64,000 nt of DNA from positions 3,286,001 to 3,350,000 of the forward strand of contig NZ_CP033918.1 in assembly GCF_003815675.1 (NCBI RefSeq), read 5' to 3'. The notes under the pieces were generated by a model that was not told the origin of the DNA, searched no databases, and saw nothing but the letters and a program-made list of their open reading frames with translations. Position 1 is the first letter of the stretch, and every line of letters starts with the position of its first letter. This document shows, in pieces, positions 16,264 through 24,953 of the stretch. A program made the position numbers and the translations under genes. The DNA comes from Chryseobacterium sp. G0186 (GTDB taxonomy: Bacteria; Bacteroidota; Bacteroidia; Flavobacteriales; Weeksellaceae).

Positions 16264-19200
16264 ATGTTAAAAAAGATAATAGACCGTCCGGTACTGGCGA
16301 CGGTAATATCCCTTATCATTGTCATTTTGGGGATCATAGGATTAAACCAGCTGGCGGTTACCAGATTCCCTGATATCTCTCCACCTACCATTACGGTTTC
16401 GGGTTCTTATCCGGGAGGGAACAGTGAGACGGTGATCCGTTCTGTGGTAACTCCTTTGGAAGAGCAGATTAACGGGGTGGAAGACATGAGCTACATGAAG
16501 TCCACAGCGAGTAATGACGGAACATTTACCATCTCAGTGATCTTCAAGCAGGGAGTAAATGCAGACCAGGCAGCAGTAAATGTACAGAACAGGGTACAAC
16601 AGGCAACCCCGATACTGCCTCAGGAAGTGGTAAGGATGGGGTTGACAACTTCCAAGCAGCAAAACAGTATGGTATTGATCTTCAATATTTATACAGAAGA
16701 TAACAAACAGTATGATGAAACCTTTCTTCAGAACTTTGCCAATATCAACCTTATCCCACAGATCAAAAGAATAAAAGGGGTAGGACAGGCACAGATCTTC
16801 GGAATTAAGGATTACTCCATGAGAATCTGGCTTAATCCACAGAAGATGTCTTCTTACGGTCTTGAACCGTCAGATGTTTCCAATGCCATTGCAGATCACA
16901 GTTTAGAATCTGCTCCCGGTAAACTGGGCGAAGAATCTGATGCTGCATTGGAATATGTAATCAGGTACAAAGGAAAAAAGAATAAACCTGAGCAATATGA
17001 GAATATTGTCGTTAAAAACGATGGAACTAATGTAATCAGGCTTAAAGATGTGGCCCGTGTAGAATTTGGGTCCATCAATAACAGTGGAGACAACCTTTCC
17101 AATGGTAAAAATGCCGTTACGGTTGCCATTATGCAGACTACAGGATCCAACGCCAATGAAATTGAAATTGGAGTCAATAAGGCCATTGAACAACTATCAA
17201 AATCATTCCCTCCGGGTATAAAATATACCAAGGTAATGAGTACAAAAGAAAGGCTGGATGAAGCAACAGGACAGGTAAAATCTACCTTGATAGAAGCATT
17301 TATCCTTGTATTCATTGTGGTGTTTATCTTTTTACAGGATTTCAGATCTACCATTATTCCGGCGATTGCAGTTCCTGTGGCCATTATTGGTACATTCTTC
17401 TTCCTTTTGGTATTAGGATTTACCATTAACGTACTGACGTTGTTTGCCCTTGTACTCGCGATCGGTATTGTCGTGGATGATGCCATTGTCGTTGTAGAAG
17501 CGGTTCATAGTAATATGGAGGGAACCAGTCTTTCAGGAAGGGATGCTACTCATAAGGCGATGGGTGAAATTACCGGAGCTGTTATTTCCATTACACTGGT
17601 AATGTCTGCAGTGTTTATTCCGATTGGGTTTATGTCCGGTTCTGCAGGATTATTTTATAAGCAGTTTGCCTACACATTGGCCATCGCAATTATTATTTCA
17701 GCAGTGAATGCCCTTACATTAACACCTGCTTTATGTGCTGTGTTTTTGAAAAACAACCATTCAGAAGAAGGAGGGAAACCAAAAGGATTCGGGCAGAGAT
17801 TTGCGGTTGCCTTTAATGCAGGGTTTAATAATATGACAGATCGTTATGCCAAAGGAGTACGATTTTTAATTGGACGTAAATGGATTGCAGCAGGATTGAT
17901 AGCAGGAATTATAGGCCTTTCCGCATGGTTGATGACAAGCACCACCAAGAGTTTTGTGCCTATGGAAGATGACGGATTCTTCATCTATTCATTAAGCATG
18001 CCTCCGGGAACAGGATTAACAAAGACAACAGAAGTCTCTAATAAAATCAACGCTATTTTAAAAACAGTAGATGCCGTTCAGGAAAATACTTCCATTACAG
18101 GGTTTAACCTGTTGAGTAACAGTGCGGGACCAGCTTATGCCATGGGATTTGTAAAATTAAAACCCAAAAAAGAAAGAGGAGCAGTTCAGGATATTGACGA
18201 AATCATGAATATCGTTAACGGAAAACTGGCCGTAATCAAAGAGGGAAGCGTAATGAGCTTCAGAATGCCTCCGGTAGAAGGATATGGAATAACGAATGAT
18301 GCAGAAATTGTGCTTCAGGACCGTATGGGTAGAGATCCTCAGGTTCTTAAGACCAAGGCAGATGATGTAATCGGTCAACTGATGAAAGTGCCGGAAGTTG
18401 CCTATGCTTATACCATGTTCAGGGCAGACTATCCTCAGCTAGAGCTTGAAGTGAATGAAGATAAAGCAAAGCAGCTGGGAGTAAGCATTTCCAATTTATT
18501 GGGAACAATCCAAACCTATTTCTCAGGAGACCAGTCTCAGAACTTTTCAAGATTTGGAAAATTCTATAGAGTAAATATAAAGGCTGACGGTGTTTTCAGA
18601 ATGGATGAGCAGGCGTTCAATGATATTTTTGTGAAGAATAATAAAGGCGAAATGGTTCCTGCCAATACCCTAATCACTTTGAAAAAAGTATACGGTCCGG
18701 AATCCGTTCAGCGATACAACCTTTATAATTCACTTAACATTAACGTGGTGCCAAAGCCGGGAATCAGCAACGGAGCCTTGATGGATAAGATTGAACCTAC
18801 ATTGAACAAACTACCATCTGACTACAGTTATGAATGGACAGGATTAAGTTTAGAAGAAAAATCTGCCGGAAACCAAACTGTTGTGATCCTGGGATTATGT
18901 TTACTTTTTGTGTATCTGCTTCTTTCAGCACAATATGAAAGTTATATTCTTCCGTTGGCAGTAATGCTTTCCATTCCGACAGGAGTCGTAGGTGCCTTCC
19001 TGGGAATAAAAGCCATTGGACTGGATAACAATATCTATGTACAGGTAGGATTAATCATGCTTATTGGTCTGTTGGCCAAGAATGCAATCCTTATTGTAGA
19101 ATTTGCCGTACAGCGGAGAAAGGCAGGTCTTTCCATTCTGGATTCAGCATTGGATGGAGCAAAGGCAAGGCTACGTCCGATCATTATGACCTCATTGGCC

Positions 19201-19416
19201 TTTATTGTGGGAATGATTCCATTGATGATTTCTACGGGAGGAATGGCCTCAGGAAATAAATCAATCAGTGTAAGTGCTGCAATAGGAATGTTGAGTGGAG
19301 TAGTGCTGGGAGTATTTGTTATTCCTGTTCTGTATATGTTCTTTCAATATCTGGATGAGAAATTTTCATCCAAGAAGAAATATAATACAATAGAAGCCCC
19401 TGTGATTCAAAAATAA
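16264..19416 (+). CDS. RND multidrug efflux permease (AcrB/HAE1 family)
   Basis: 1050 residues, the normal length. Proton-relay residues are visible: the Asp pair in LAIGIVVDDAIVVVEAV (TM4) and Lys in LLAKNAILIVEFAVQ (TM10). N-terminal RPVLATVISLIIVILG opens TM1, and FPDISPPTITVSGSYPGG starts the porter domain. It trades protons for drugs or lipophilic compounds across the inner membrane. Second gene of the operon; the substrate cannot be read from sequence. Confidence 0.95.
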   Translation: MLKKIIDRPVLATVISLIIVILGIIGLNQLAVTRFPDISPPTITVSGSYPGGNSETVIRSVVTPLEEQINGVEDMSYMKSTASNDGTFTISVIFKQGVNADQAAVNVQNRVQQATPILPQEVVRMGLTTSKQQNSMVLIFNIYTEDNKQYDETFLQNFANINLIPQIKRIKGVGQAQIFGIKDYSMRIWLNPQKMSSYGLEPSDVSNAIADHSLESAPGKLGEESDAALEYVIRYKGKKNKPEQYENIVVKNDGTNVIRLKDVARVEFGSINNSGDNLSNGKNAVTVAIMQTTGSNANEIEIGVNKAIEQLSKSFPPGIKYTKVMSTKERLDEATGQVKSTLIEAFILVFIVVFIFLQDFRSTIIPAIAVPVAIIGTFFFLLVLGFTINVLTLFALVLAIGIVVDDAIVVVEAVHSNMEGTSLSGRDATHKAMGEITGAVISITLVMSAVFIPIGFMSGSAGLFYKQFAYTLAIAIIISAVNALTLTPALCAVFLKNNHSEEGGKPKGFGQRFAVAFNAGFNNMTDRYAKGVRFLIGRKWIAAGLIAGIIGLSAWLMTSTTKSFVPMEDDGFFIYSLSMPPGTGLTKTTEVSNKINAILKTVDAVQENTSITGFNLLSNSAGPAYAMGFVKLKPKKERGAVQDIDEIMNIVNGKLAVIKEGSVMSFRMPPVEGYGITNDAEIVLQDRMGRDPQVLKTKADDVIGQLMKVPEVAYAYTMFRADYPQLELEVNEDKAKQLGVSISNLLGTIQTYFSGDQSQNFSRFGKFYRVNIKADGVFRMDEQAFNDIFVKNNKGEMVPANTLITLKKVYGPESVQRYNLYNSLNINVVPKPGISNGALMDKIEPTLNKLPSDYSYEWTGLSLEEKSAGNQTVVILGLCLLFVYLLLSAQYESYILPLAVMLSIPTGVVGAFLGIKAIGLDNNIYVQVGLIMLIGLLAKNAILIVEFAVQRRKAGLSILDSALDGAKARLRPIIMTSLAFIVGMIPLMISTGGMASGNKSISVSAAIGMLSGVVLGVFVIPVLYMFFQYLDEKFSSKKKYNTIEAPVIQK

Positions 19417-19460
19417 ACCGATAAGAGAACATATAAAATCGGAATAAAATCAATTGACAA

Positions 19461-20876
19461 ATGAGAATATTTAATATAAAGAATTTCCTTATTTCAGGCG
19501 CAATGGCATCAGTAATGGTGTCCTGTGCCGTAGGGAAACCCTATACAAGAACAGATCTTCAGGTTCCGGAAACCTATAAAGAGGCTGTACAGGTAACAGG
19601 AGATACAGTGGTGCTTCCATGGAAGACCTTCTTCAAGGATCCTAAGCTGATTGTTTTAATAGATAAAGCTTTAACCCGAAATAATGAAGTAAATGTTGCC
19701 TTAAAGAATATAGAACAGCTGAATCTCTTCTATAAACAGGCCAGGTTATCTCTGATGCCAACCCTGGATTTTACTGCCGGAGCCAACAGAAGCTGGGCTT
19801 CTACAAATACCCTTAACGGATCGCTGAATGAGCAGTTTGTAGGAACAAAATATATGGATGACTTTAGTGCGGCTCTCAGACTTTCCTGGGAAGTTGATAT
19901 CTGGGGAAAAGCCAAGATGCAGAAAGAATCTGCCGCAGCAGAATACTTTGCACAAAAGGAAAACCTTAATGCAGTAAAAAGCAGGATTATTGTTCAGGTA
20001 GCACAAACCTATTATAATCTGATAAGCCTTGATGAACAGCTGAAAATAGCAGAACAAAATATTGAATTAAGCAATAGTACCCTTAAAATGATGGATCTTC
20101 AGTTTAAGGCCGGGCAGATCAACTCATTGGCGGTACAGCAATCCGAGGCACAGAAGAAAACAGCTGAACTATTGATTCCTTTGGCAAAACAGAATATTTC
20201 CGTTCAGGAAAATGCCTTGAGCATCCTTTGCGGAGAATATCCTGCTAAGATTGAAAGAGAAGGAAACCTGAAAATGATGATTCCCGAAAATAAACTTTCA
20301 CAGGGACTTCCTGCCCAATTATTAAGCAGAAGACCGGATCTTAAAGTAGCAGAATTTAATGTGATCAGCCTGAATTCAAAAACAGGATTGGCAAAAGCAG
20401 CCATGTATCCAAGTATCAGTCTGAGCCCGCAGATTGGAGTGAATTCCAATAAGTTTAGTTCATGGTTTGATATTCCGGGTTCTATTACCAAGGCCATTGC
20501 AGGAAACCTGGCAGCTCCTATTTTTCAGAAAAAACAGTTGAGAACAGCCTATGAAACAGCATTGATAGAGCAGGAAAAAGCAGCGATCAACTTTAAACAG
20601 TCGGTAATGACTGCCGTTGGAGAGGTCTCTGATGCTATGGCGAAATCTCAAGGCTCTTCAGAAAGACTGCAGCTTTTAGAACAAAGAACAGCTATTTTGG
20701 ATAAAGGAATCAATGATGCATTAAAGTTGTATAAAAGTGGGATGGCAACCTATCTTGAAGTTATTACGGCTCAGAATAATAAACTTCAGAATGATCTGGA
20801 AGCCATCAATGTTACGCTTGAAAGATTGAACGCTGAGGTTGACCTGTACAGGGCACTTGGAGGTGGCGTACAATAA
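19461..20876 (+). CDS. Outer-membrane efflux channel lipoprotein (NodT/OprM family)
   Basis: 471 residues. Lipobox VMVSCAVGKPY, then the duplicated coiled-coil/barrel architecture of TolC-like factors: LRLSWEVDIWGK, LLSRRPDLKVAEFN and AAMYPSISLSPQIG are typical blocks. Third gene of the RND operon, 44 nt after the permease, completing a tripartite pump. A hairpin follows. Confidence 0.93.
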   Translation: MRIFNIKNFLISGAMASVMVSCAVGKPYTRTDLQVPETYKEAVQVTGDTVVLPWKTFFKDPKLIVLIDKALTRNNEVNVALKNIEQLNLFYKQARLSLMPTLDFTAGANRSWASTNTLNGSLNEQFVGTKYMDDFSAALRLSWEVDIWGKAKMQKESAAAEYFAQKENLNAVKSRIIVQVAQTYYNLISLDEQLKIAEQNIELSNSTLKMMDLQFKAGQINSLAVQQSEAQKKTAELLIPLAKQNISVQENALSILCGEYPAKIEREGNLKMMIPENKLSQGLPAQLLSRRPDLKVAEFNVISLNSKTGLAKAAMYPSISLSPQIGVNSNKFSSWFDIPGSITKAIAGNLAAPIFQKKQLRTAYETALIEQEKAAINFKQSVMTAVGEVSDAMAKSQGSSERLQLLEQRTAILDKGINDALKLYKSGMATYLEVITAQNNKLQNDLEAINVTLERLNAEVDLYRALGGGVQ

Positions 20877-20897
20877 AATTTAAAAGGTAAATGAATG

Positions 20898-20928
20898 AAA
20901 AGGAGGTTGCATAAGGCAGCTTCCTTTT
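20898..20928 (+). terminator. Terminator of the RND operon
   Basis: AAAAGGAGGTTGC pairs with GCAGCTTCCTTTT allowing two G-U pairs, followed by T-rich sequence. The remaining stretch to 21134 holds no gene that I can support. Confidence 0.6.
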
Positions 20929-21134
20929 TTTAGTTGATAAAGCCATTGTTATATTTTAAAATATAATATTGAGAACAATAAATGTTTATTTAAAGACAAA
21001 TTTTACAATCATTAAATCAGTGAGTTATGAAAAATATTGCCTTTTTTTTAAAAATAGATGCAAGATTTTTGAAAAAGAGGGTTTATATCAATGAGTACTC
21101 AAAATAATTAATGTTTAATGAAAAAAATAATGCA

Positions 21135-21710
21135 ATGAAAAAATTTACAGTATCTCAATTTTTAACAGCTATTGTAGTTGTATTGACGAGCTTCGCCTTG
21201 TATTCATGTAATAATGACGGTCCGGATATTCCACCGGTAAAACTGGAGGATGTTAAAGGAAATTATAGAGGGAGATTGATTACTATACAAGGCAATGTAA
21301 AAACAGAAAAAATAAAAGATTTTAAAGTAAAAAAGGACACCATCACCTTTGCAGAATTTCCGATAGATGAAATTGTGAAAACAGTAGTAAAAGATCCGGT
21401 AAAGGCAGAAGCAGCAATCAAGGCAATAGGAAAGGTGAAGTATGACCTTAAGTTTACCTCATCGGTGAATGCTTCCAGTAATGTGGTAGAGCTGGTCTTC
21501 GTTCCTAAGGTTCTGGAAATCAGAATTCCGGTAGATGGAGTGATCAAAAAGACGGAAGTACAGTTGATGGCTAAGCAGAAAGGGTTTTATGTAGGATTGG
21601 ATGGATCATTGAGATTTGCCATAGCAGCGGAAAAAATTACCGTAGATGGTGCAGTACTGGCCCCTTATGAAACTATTAATTATAATTTTCCATTCTGTGT
21701 AAAGAATTAA
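21135..21710 (+). CDS. DUF4840-like lipoprotein
   Basis: 191 residues from the Met at 21135 (MKKFTVSQFLTAIVVVLTS...), chosen because it starts the signal peptide; an upstream Met adds eight polar residues. Lipobox FALYSCNND. The mature part begins LEDVKGNYRGRLITIQG, the usual opening of DUF4840-like Bacteroidota lipoproteins, and is beta-rich. Probably surface- or periplasm-facing; function unknown. It stands alone. Confidence 0.7.
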   Translation: MKKFTVSQFLTAIVVVLTSFALYSCNNDGPDIPPVKLEDVKGNYRGRLITIQGNVKTEKIKDFKVKKDTITFAEFPIDEIVKTVVKDPVKAEAAIKAIGKVKYDLKFTSSVNASSNVVELVFVPKVLEIRIPVDGVIKKTEVQLMAKQKGFYVGLDGSLRFAIAAEKITVDGAVLAPYETINYNFPFCVKN

Positions 21711-21804
21711 TTAATAGGAATTACTATAAATAGATTGTATTTATAAGATGCAATCTATTTTTGCTTTAAAATTTTAATCAATATATCGGATACTGAAGCA
21801 GTAC

Positions 21805-22371
21805 ATGGAAGAAAGTAAAGAACAGATTTTGGTAAAGCGCCTTCTGCAAAAGGAGGAAGCCGCCTGGAAAGAGCTTTTTGGAGCTTATTCCGGTAATCTG
21901 ACTTATGTATGCTCCCGATATGTATCTGAAAGGGAAGATGTACATGATGTACTTCAAAACAGTTTTATCAAAATGTTCCGATCTATAGAATCTTTTGAAT
22001 ACAGAGGAGGAGGCTCTTTGCAGGCATGGATAACCCGAATTACGGTAAATGAATCCCTGAAGCACATCAGGCAGAAAGGAGATTTTAAATCAGCAGTTGA
22101 AGTAGACGATCTTCCCGATCTACCCAATGAAGAGGACCCGGATTTTGAGGAAATTCCCAAAACGGATATTATGGAGATGATAAAATCTCTTCCTGATGGC
22201 TATAGAACAGTCTTTAACCTGTATGTTTTTGAGAAGAAAAGTCATAGGGAAATTGCTGAACTATTGGGAATTGCAGAAAACTCTTCTGCATCACAGTTTC
22301 ATCGGGCAAAAGGACTGCTCGTTCAGAAAATAAAAGAGTTTAAAATGTCAAAAAAAGCACAATATGAATAA
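21805..22371 (+). CDS. ECF-type RNA polymerase sigma factor
   Basis: 188 residues. Sigma-2 region (about 25-95, YVSEREDVHDVLQNSFIKMFRSIESFEYRG) and sigma-4 HTH (about 125-180, LPDGYRTVFNLYVFEKKSHREIAELLGI). It overlaps the next gene by 8 nt, and that product has an N-terminal anti-sigma-like segment. Together they look like a membrane-signalling unit. Confidence 0.92.
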   Translation: MEESKEQILVKRLLQKEEAAWKELFGAYSGNLTYVCSRYVSEREDVHDVLQNSFIKMFRSIESFEYRGGGSLQAWITRITVNESLKHIRQKGDFKSAVEVDDLPDLPNEEDPDFEEIPKTDIMEMIKSLPDGYRTVFNLYVFEKKSHREIAELLGIAENSSASQFHRAKGLLVQKIKEFKMSKKAQYE

Positions 22372-23755
22372 TGAGTGGCTCAATAACCTGCGAGGGAAGA
22401 TGGAAGACCATGAAGAGGATGTTCCGGACGGGTTGTGGGATGACATCAGAGAAGAATTATTCGCCGGCGAAGAAGAGAACAGCGTTATTCCCGGATTATC
22501 TGCAGTGGCGAATGATGAGGTTGAAAAGAAAAAGGGCGGGGGCAAAGTAGGGTATCAACCTTTGCTTTATCGTATTGGAGGAATTGCTGCCGCCGCTGTT
22601 TTGGTTTTTATAATGGTGAAGATGCTGCCGCAGGAGGATGGAAGCAAAACTATTTCACAGAATACTTCGGATTCTAATAAAAGTAGGAGTTTGAAGATAC
22701 CCGAGCATCAGGAAAATACAAACATTGAAAGAGAGCAGGACATGAGTGCTCCATTAGTCCAAAATAATTTTAAAACAACACTATCGGGAAAAAAAATAAA
22801 GACTACAAAGCTTGAAGAAATAGGGATAAAAGAACTGAAAAGAACTGAAAATACCTGGGTAATCATAAGAACCCCTGAAAAAGGAGATCCTCTTCAGAAG
22901 GAGAATCAAATTTTCCCTAGTGTGCCTTTAGCCCATGAAATAGCAAAGGTTCCGAGCAATGAAACAGAAAAAGATGAGGTGCTTTTTGAAAAAGAAAAAA
23001 TAGAAGAAAAGTTTGCAGATAATAAGAAAAATAATGCGGTAAAATCTCAGAAAGATAGATCCTGGATGCTGAGCATGCTTACAGGAAATGCTTCTTCCAA
23101 TTCCGCAGAACAACAGTTTCCGGGATATGCCTCCATCAACGGAAAGCCAATGAATATTGAACAGGTATGGAGTGCCTCCGAATACGTGGATGACCCTTTA
23201 ACGGAAATATTACTGGCCAATCAAAGTAAACCGGTAGAAGCGAGGATACGGCATAAGATGCCTGTAACATTCGGATTATCCCTTTATTATAATCTGGGAA
23301 AAAGATGGGGAATAGGAACCGGAATGAATTACACGAAACTGTCTTCCGAGCTTCATTCGGGAAGTAGTGAAAATTACATTAAAGGAAATCAGACGGTTCA
23401 TTATGTGGGAATTCCTGTTCAGGTTAACTATAATGTGATTCAGAAAGGAAAATTTACGGGTTATGTAACAGGAGGCGTGTTGTTGGAAAAGCCTGTGTCA
23501 GGAAGTATTACAACAACCTATGTAGTAGATGATGAAGTAAAGGAAACATCAAAGGAACGTCTTGAAAATAAGCCACTTCAGTTTTCGGTGAATGCTGCGG
23601 CAGGGCTTCAGCTTAAGGTCGTTAACAGATTGGGAATCTATGCAGAACCGGGAATAGGCTATCATTTTAAAGACGAAAATTCTCCCAACACAATTTATAA
23701 GGAGAAACCTCTGCATTTCAATCTGAAATTTGGGGTCAGGCTGTTGATTGATTAG
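22364..23755 (+). CDS. Anti-sigma-like N-terminus fused to an outer-membrane-type barrel domain
   Basis: 463 residues. The first about 60 residues (MNNEWLNNLRGKMEDHEEDVPDGLWDDI) resemble the cytoplasmic part of Bacteroidota anti-sigma proteins. A single membrane span (about 74-90, IGGIAAAAVLVFIMVKML), a long charged linker, then a C-terminal 170-residue beta-rich domain (VTFGLSLYYNLGKRWGIGTGMNY...FNLKFGVRLLID) like a PorT barrel. No N-terminal signal peptide. It overlaps the sigma gene. How a barrel-like domain sits behind an inner-membrane anchor is unclear; it may be a soluble sensory fold. Confidence 0.75.
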   Translation: MNNEWLNNLRGKMEDHEEDVPDGLWDDIREELFAGEEENSVIPGLSAVANDEVEKKKGGGKVGYQPLLYRIGGIAAAAVLVFIMVKMLPQEDGSKTISQNTSDSNKSRSLKIPEHQENTNIEREQDMSAPLVQNNFKTTLSGKKIKTTKLEEIGIKELKRTENTWVIIRTPEKGDPLQKENQIFPSVPLAHEIAKVPSNETEKDEVLFEKEKIEEKFADNKKNNAVKSQKDRSWMLSMLTGNASSNSAEQQFPGYASINGKPMNIEQVWSASEYVDDPLTEILLANQSKPVEARIRHKMPVTFGLSLYYNLGKRWGIGTGMNYTKLSSELHSGSSENYIKGNQTVHYVGIPVQVNYNVIQKGKFTGYVTGGVLLEKPVSGSITTTYVVDDEVKETSKERLENKPLQFSVNAAAGLQLKVVNRLGIYAEPGIGYHFKDENSPNTIYKEKPLHFNLKFGVRLLID

Positions 23756-23802
23756 AATGTGAATAGGGTTTTACAAAAGACATCAAACTTAAATCTCGAT
23801 AT

Positions 23803-24762
23803 ATGAAAACAAAACTAATTTTTTTAACATTTCTATTATTCAGTTTTTTGAATATAAAAGCCCAGTGTAATCCTACTATTACCAGTCCAAGACTTGGTGC
23901 TATGTTTTCAGATAAAATCTTATTCTGTGAGGGAGAGAATGAAGTACTTTCTACACAAACCTTTGGTACTTACCAGTGGTATAAACAGGAATGGACCTGG
24001 CAGACTCCCAACAATAACCCCTGGGTTGCTATTCCAGGAGCTACTTCCCAGCAACTGACCATTAGTGGTGGAGATCTGTTGTATTACTTCAAGGTAAAAG
24101 TTACCGACGGAGACTGTATGGCGGAAAGCCCGGCAGTGATGGCAGATGGATATATGTATGGTCTTCCGGCAATGATTTCTACCTTTGTTCCCGGGACTTA
24201 TGAGATCACAGATACAGGAGAAGCGAATATATGTGATGGATCATTTGTTATGTTAGAAAATGTATTTCCTGCTGTATATGGCACCCATACCTGGTTTAAA
24301 TGTGTTCCGACTACTTCCGCCCCTTTTACAGGAGATCAGTGCGTTATCCCTGGTGCAACTGCAGATACCTATAAAGCTGAAAAGAGTGGAAAATATGGCT
24401 TCTATGCCTGTACAGAATATTGTCCTAACCAATGCCAGATGCTAGATCCGTTTGCATTTCTACAGTTGAATTTTGGAAACTGGAGTTTCTGTGGAGACCT
24501 CGGAACAGACGAGACTAAGCTTAAGGACAATAAACTGACGATATATCCCAATCCTACTGCCCAGTTTCTTTACATCGGAAAAGAATCTGAAGTATATAGC
24601 GAAATTACCATCATAGATATGTCCGGAAAATTGGTTTTGAGGAAAAACGATCATCAATATAAACAACCTATGGATGTAAGCCATTTGGTGCCTGGAAATT
24701 ATATTATCATTTCTAAAAGTAAAAATGGAGAAACCTATAAAAATAAATTTATAAAGAAATAA
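23803..24762 (+). CDS. Secreted protein with a type IX secretion sorting domain
   Basis: 319 residues. Signal peptide MKTKLIFLTFLLFSFLNIKA; Cys-rich Ig-like repeats (two, about 30-120 and 140-235, each with a WYK/WFK plus GAT pattern); C-terminal type A sorting domain LTIYPNPTAQFLYIG...ITIIDMSGKLVLR...LVPGNYIII...KFIKK. It is exported across the outer membrane by T9SS and anchored or released. Its adhesive or binding target is unknown. A terminator follows. Confidence 0.88.
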   Translation: MKTKLIFLTFLLFSFLNIKAQCNPTITSPRLGAMFSDKILFCEGENEVLSTQTFGTYQWYKQEWTWQTPNNNPWVAIPGATSQQLTISGGDLLYYFKVKVTDGDCMAESPAVMADGYMYGLPAMISTFVPGTYEITDTGEANICDGSFVMLENVFPAVYGTHTWFKCVPTTSAPFTGDQCVIPGATADTYKAEKSGKYGFYACTEYCPNQCQMLDPFAFLQLNFGNWSFCGDLGTDETKLKDNKLTIYPNPTAQFLYIGKESEVYSEITIIDMSGKLVLRKNDHQYKQPMDVSHLVPGNYIIISKSKNGETYKNKFIKK

Positions 24763-24803
24763 GGATTAAATAATCTTTTCATTAGTTTTTAATAATGGTA
24801 AGG

Positions 24804-24834
24804 CCGGTGCAATTCATTTTGTACCGGTTTTTTT
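24804..24834 (+). terminator. Terminator of the T9SS cargo gene
   Basis: CCGGTGCAA/TTGTACCGG with one G-U pair and a 6-nt loop, then seven Ts. Confidence 0.75.
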
Positions 24835-24888
24835 AGTTTAAAAGAGTCCTTGTCAATACGCAATATAAGATCTTACAATATGTATAAC

Positions 24889-24923
24889 ACGTCAAGTTTT
24901 GGCGCGACTCAGGAATATATTTG
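24889..24923 (+). promoter_or_regulatory. Promoter with extended ACGTC box, copy 2
   Basis: ACGTCAAGTTTTGGCGC (24889-24905) then TATATTTG (24916-24923), with 14 nt between TTTTG and the -7 box. It is 30 nt before the ATG of the beta-helix gene at 24954. Confidence 0.65.
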
Positions 24924-24953
24924 TAACGAACCTAAATTATTAAATATTAAAAA

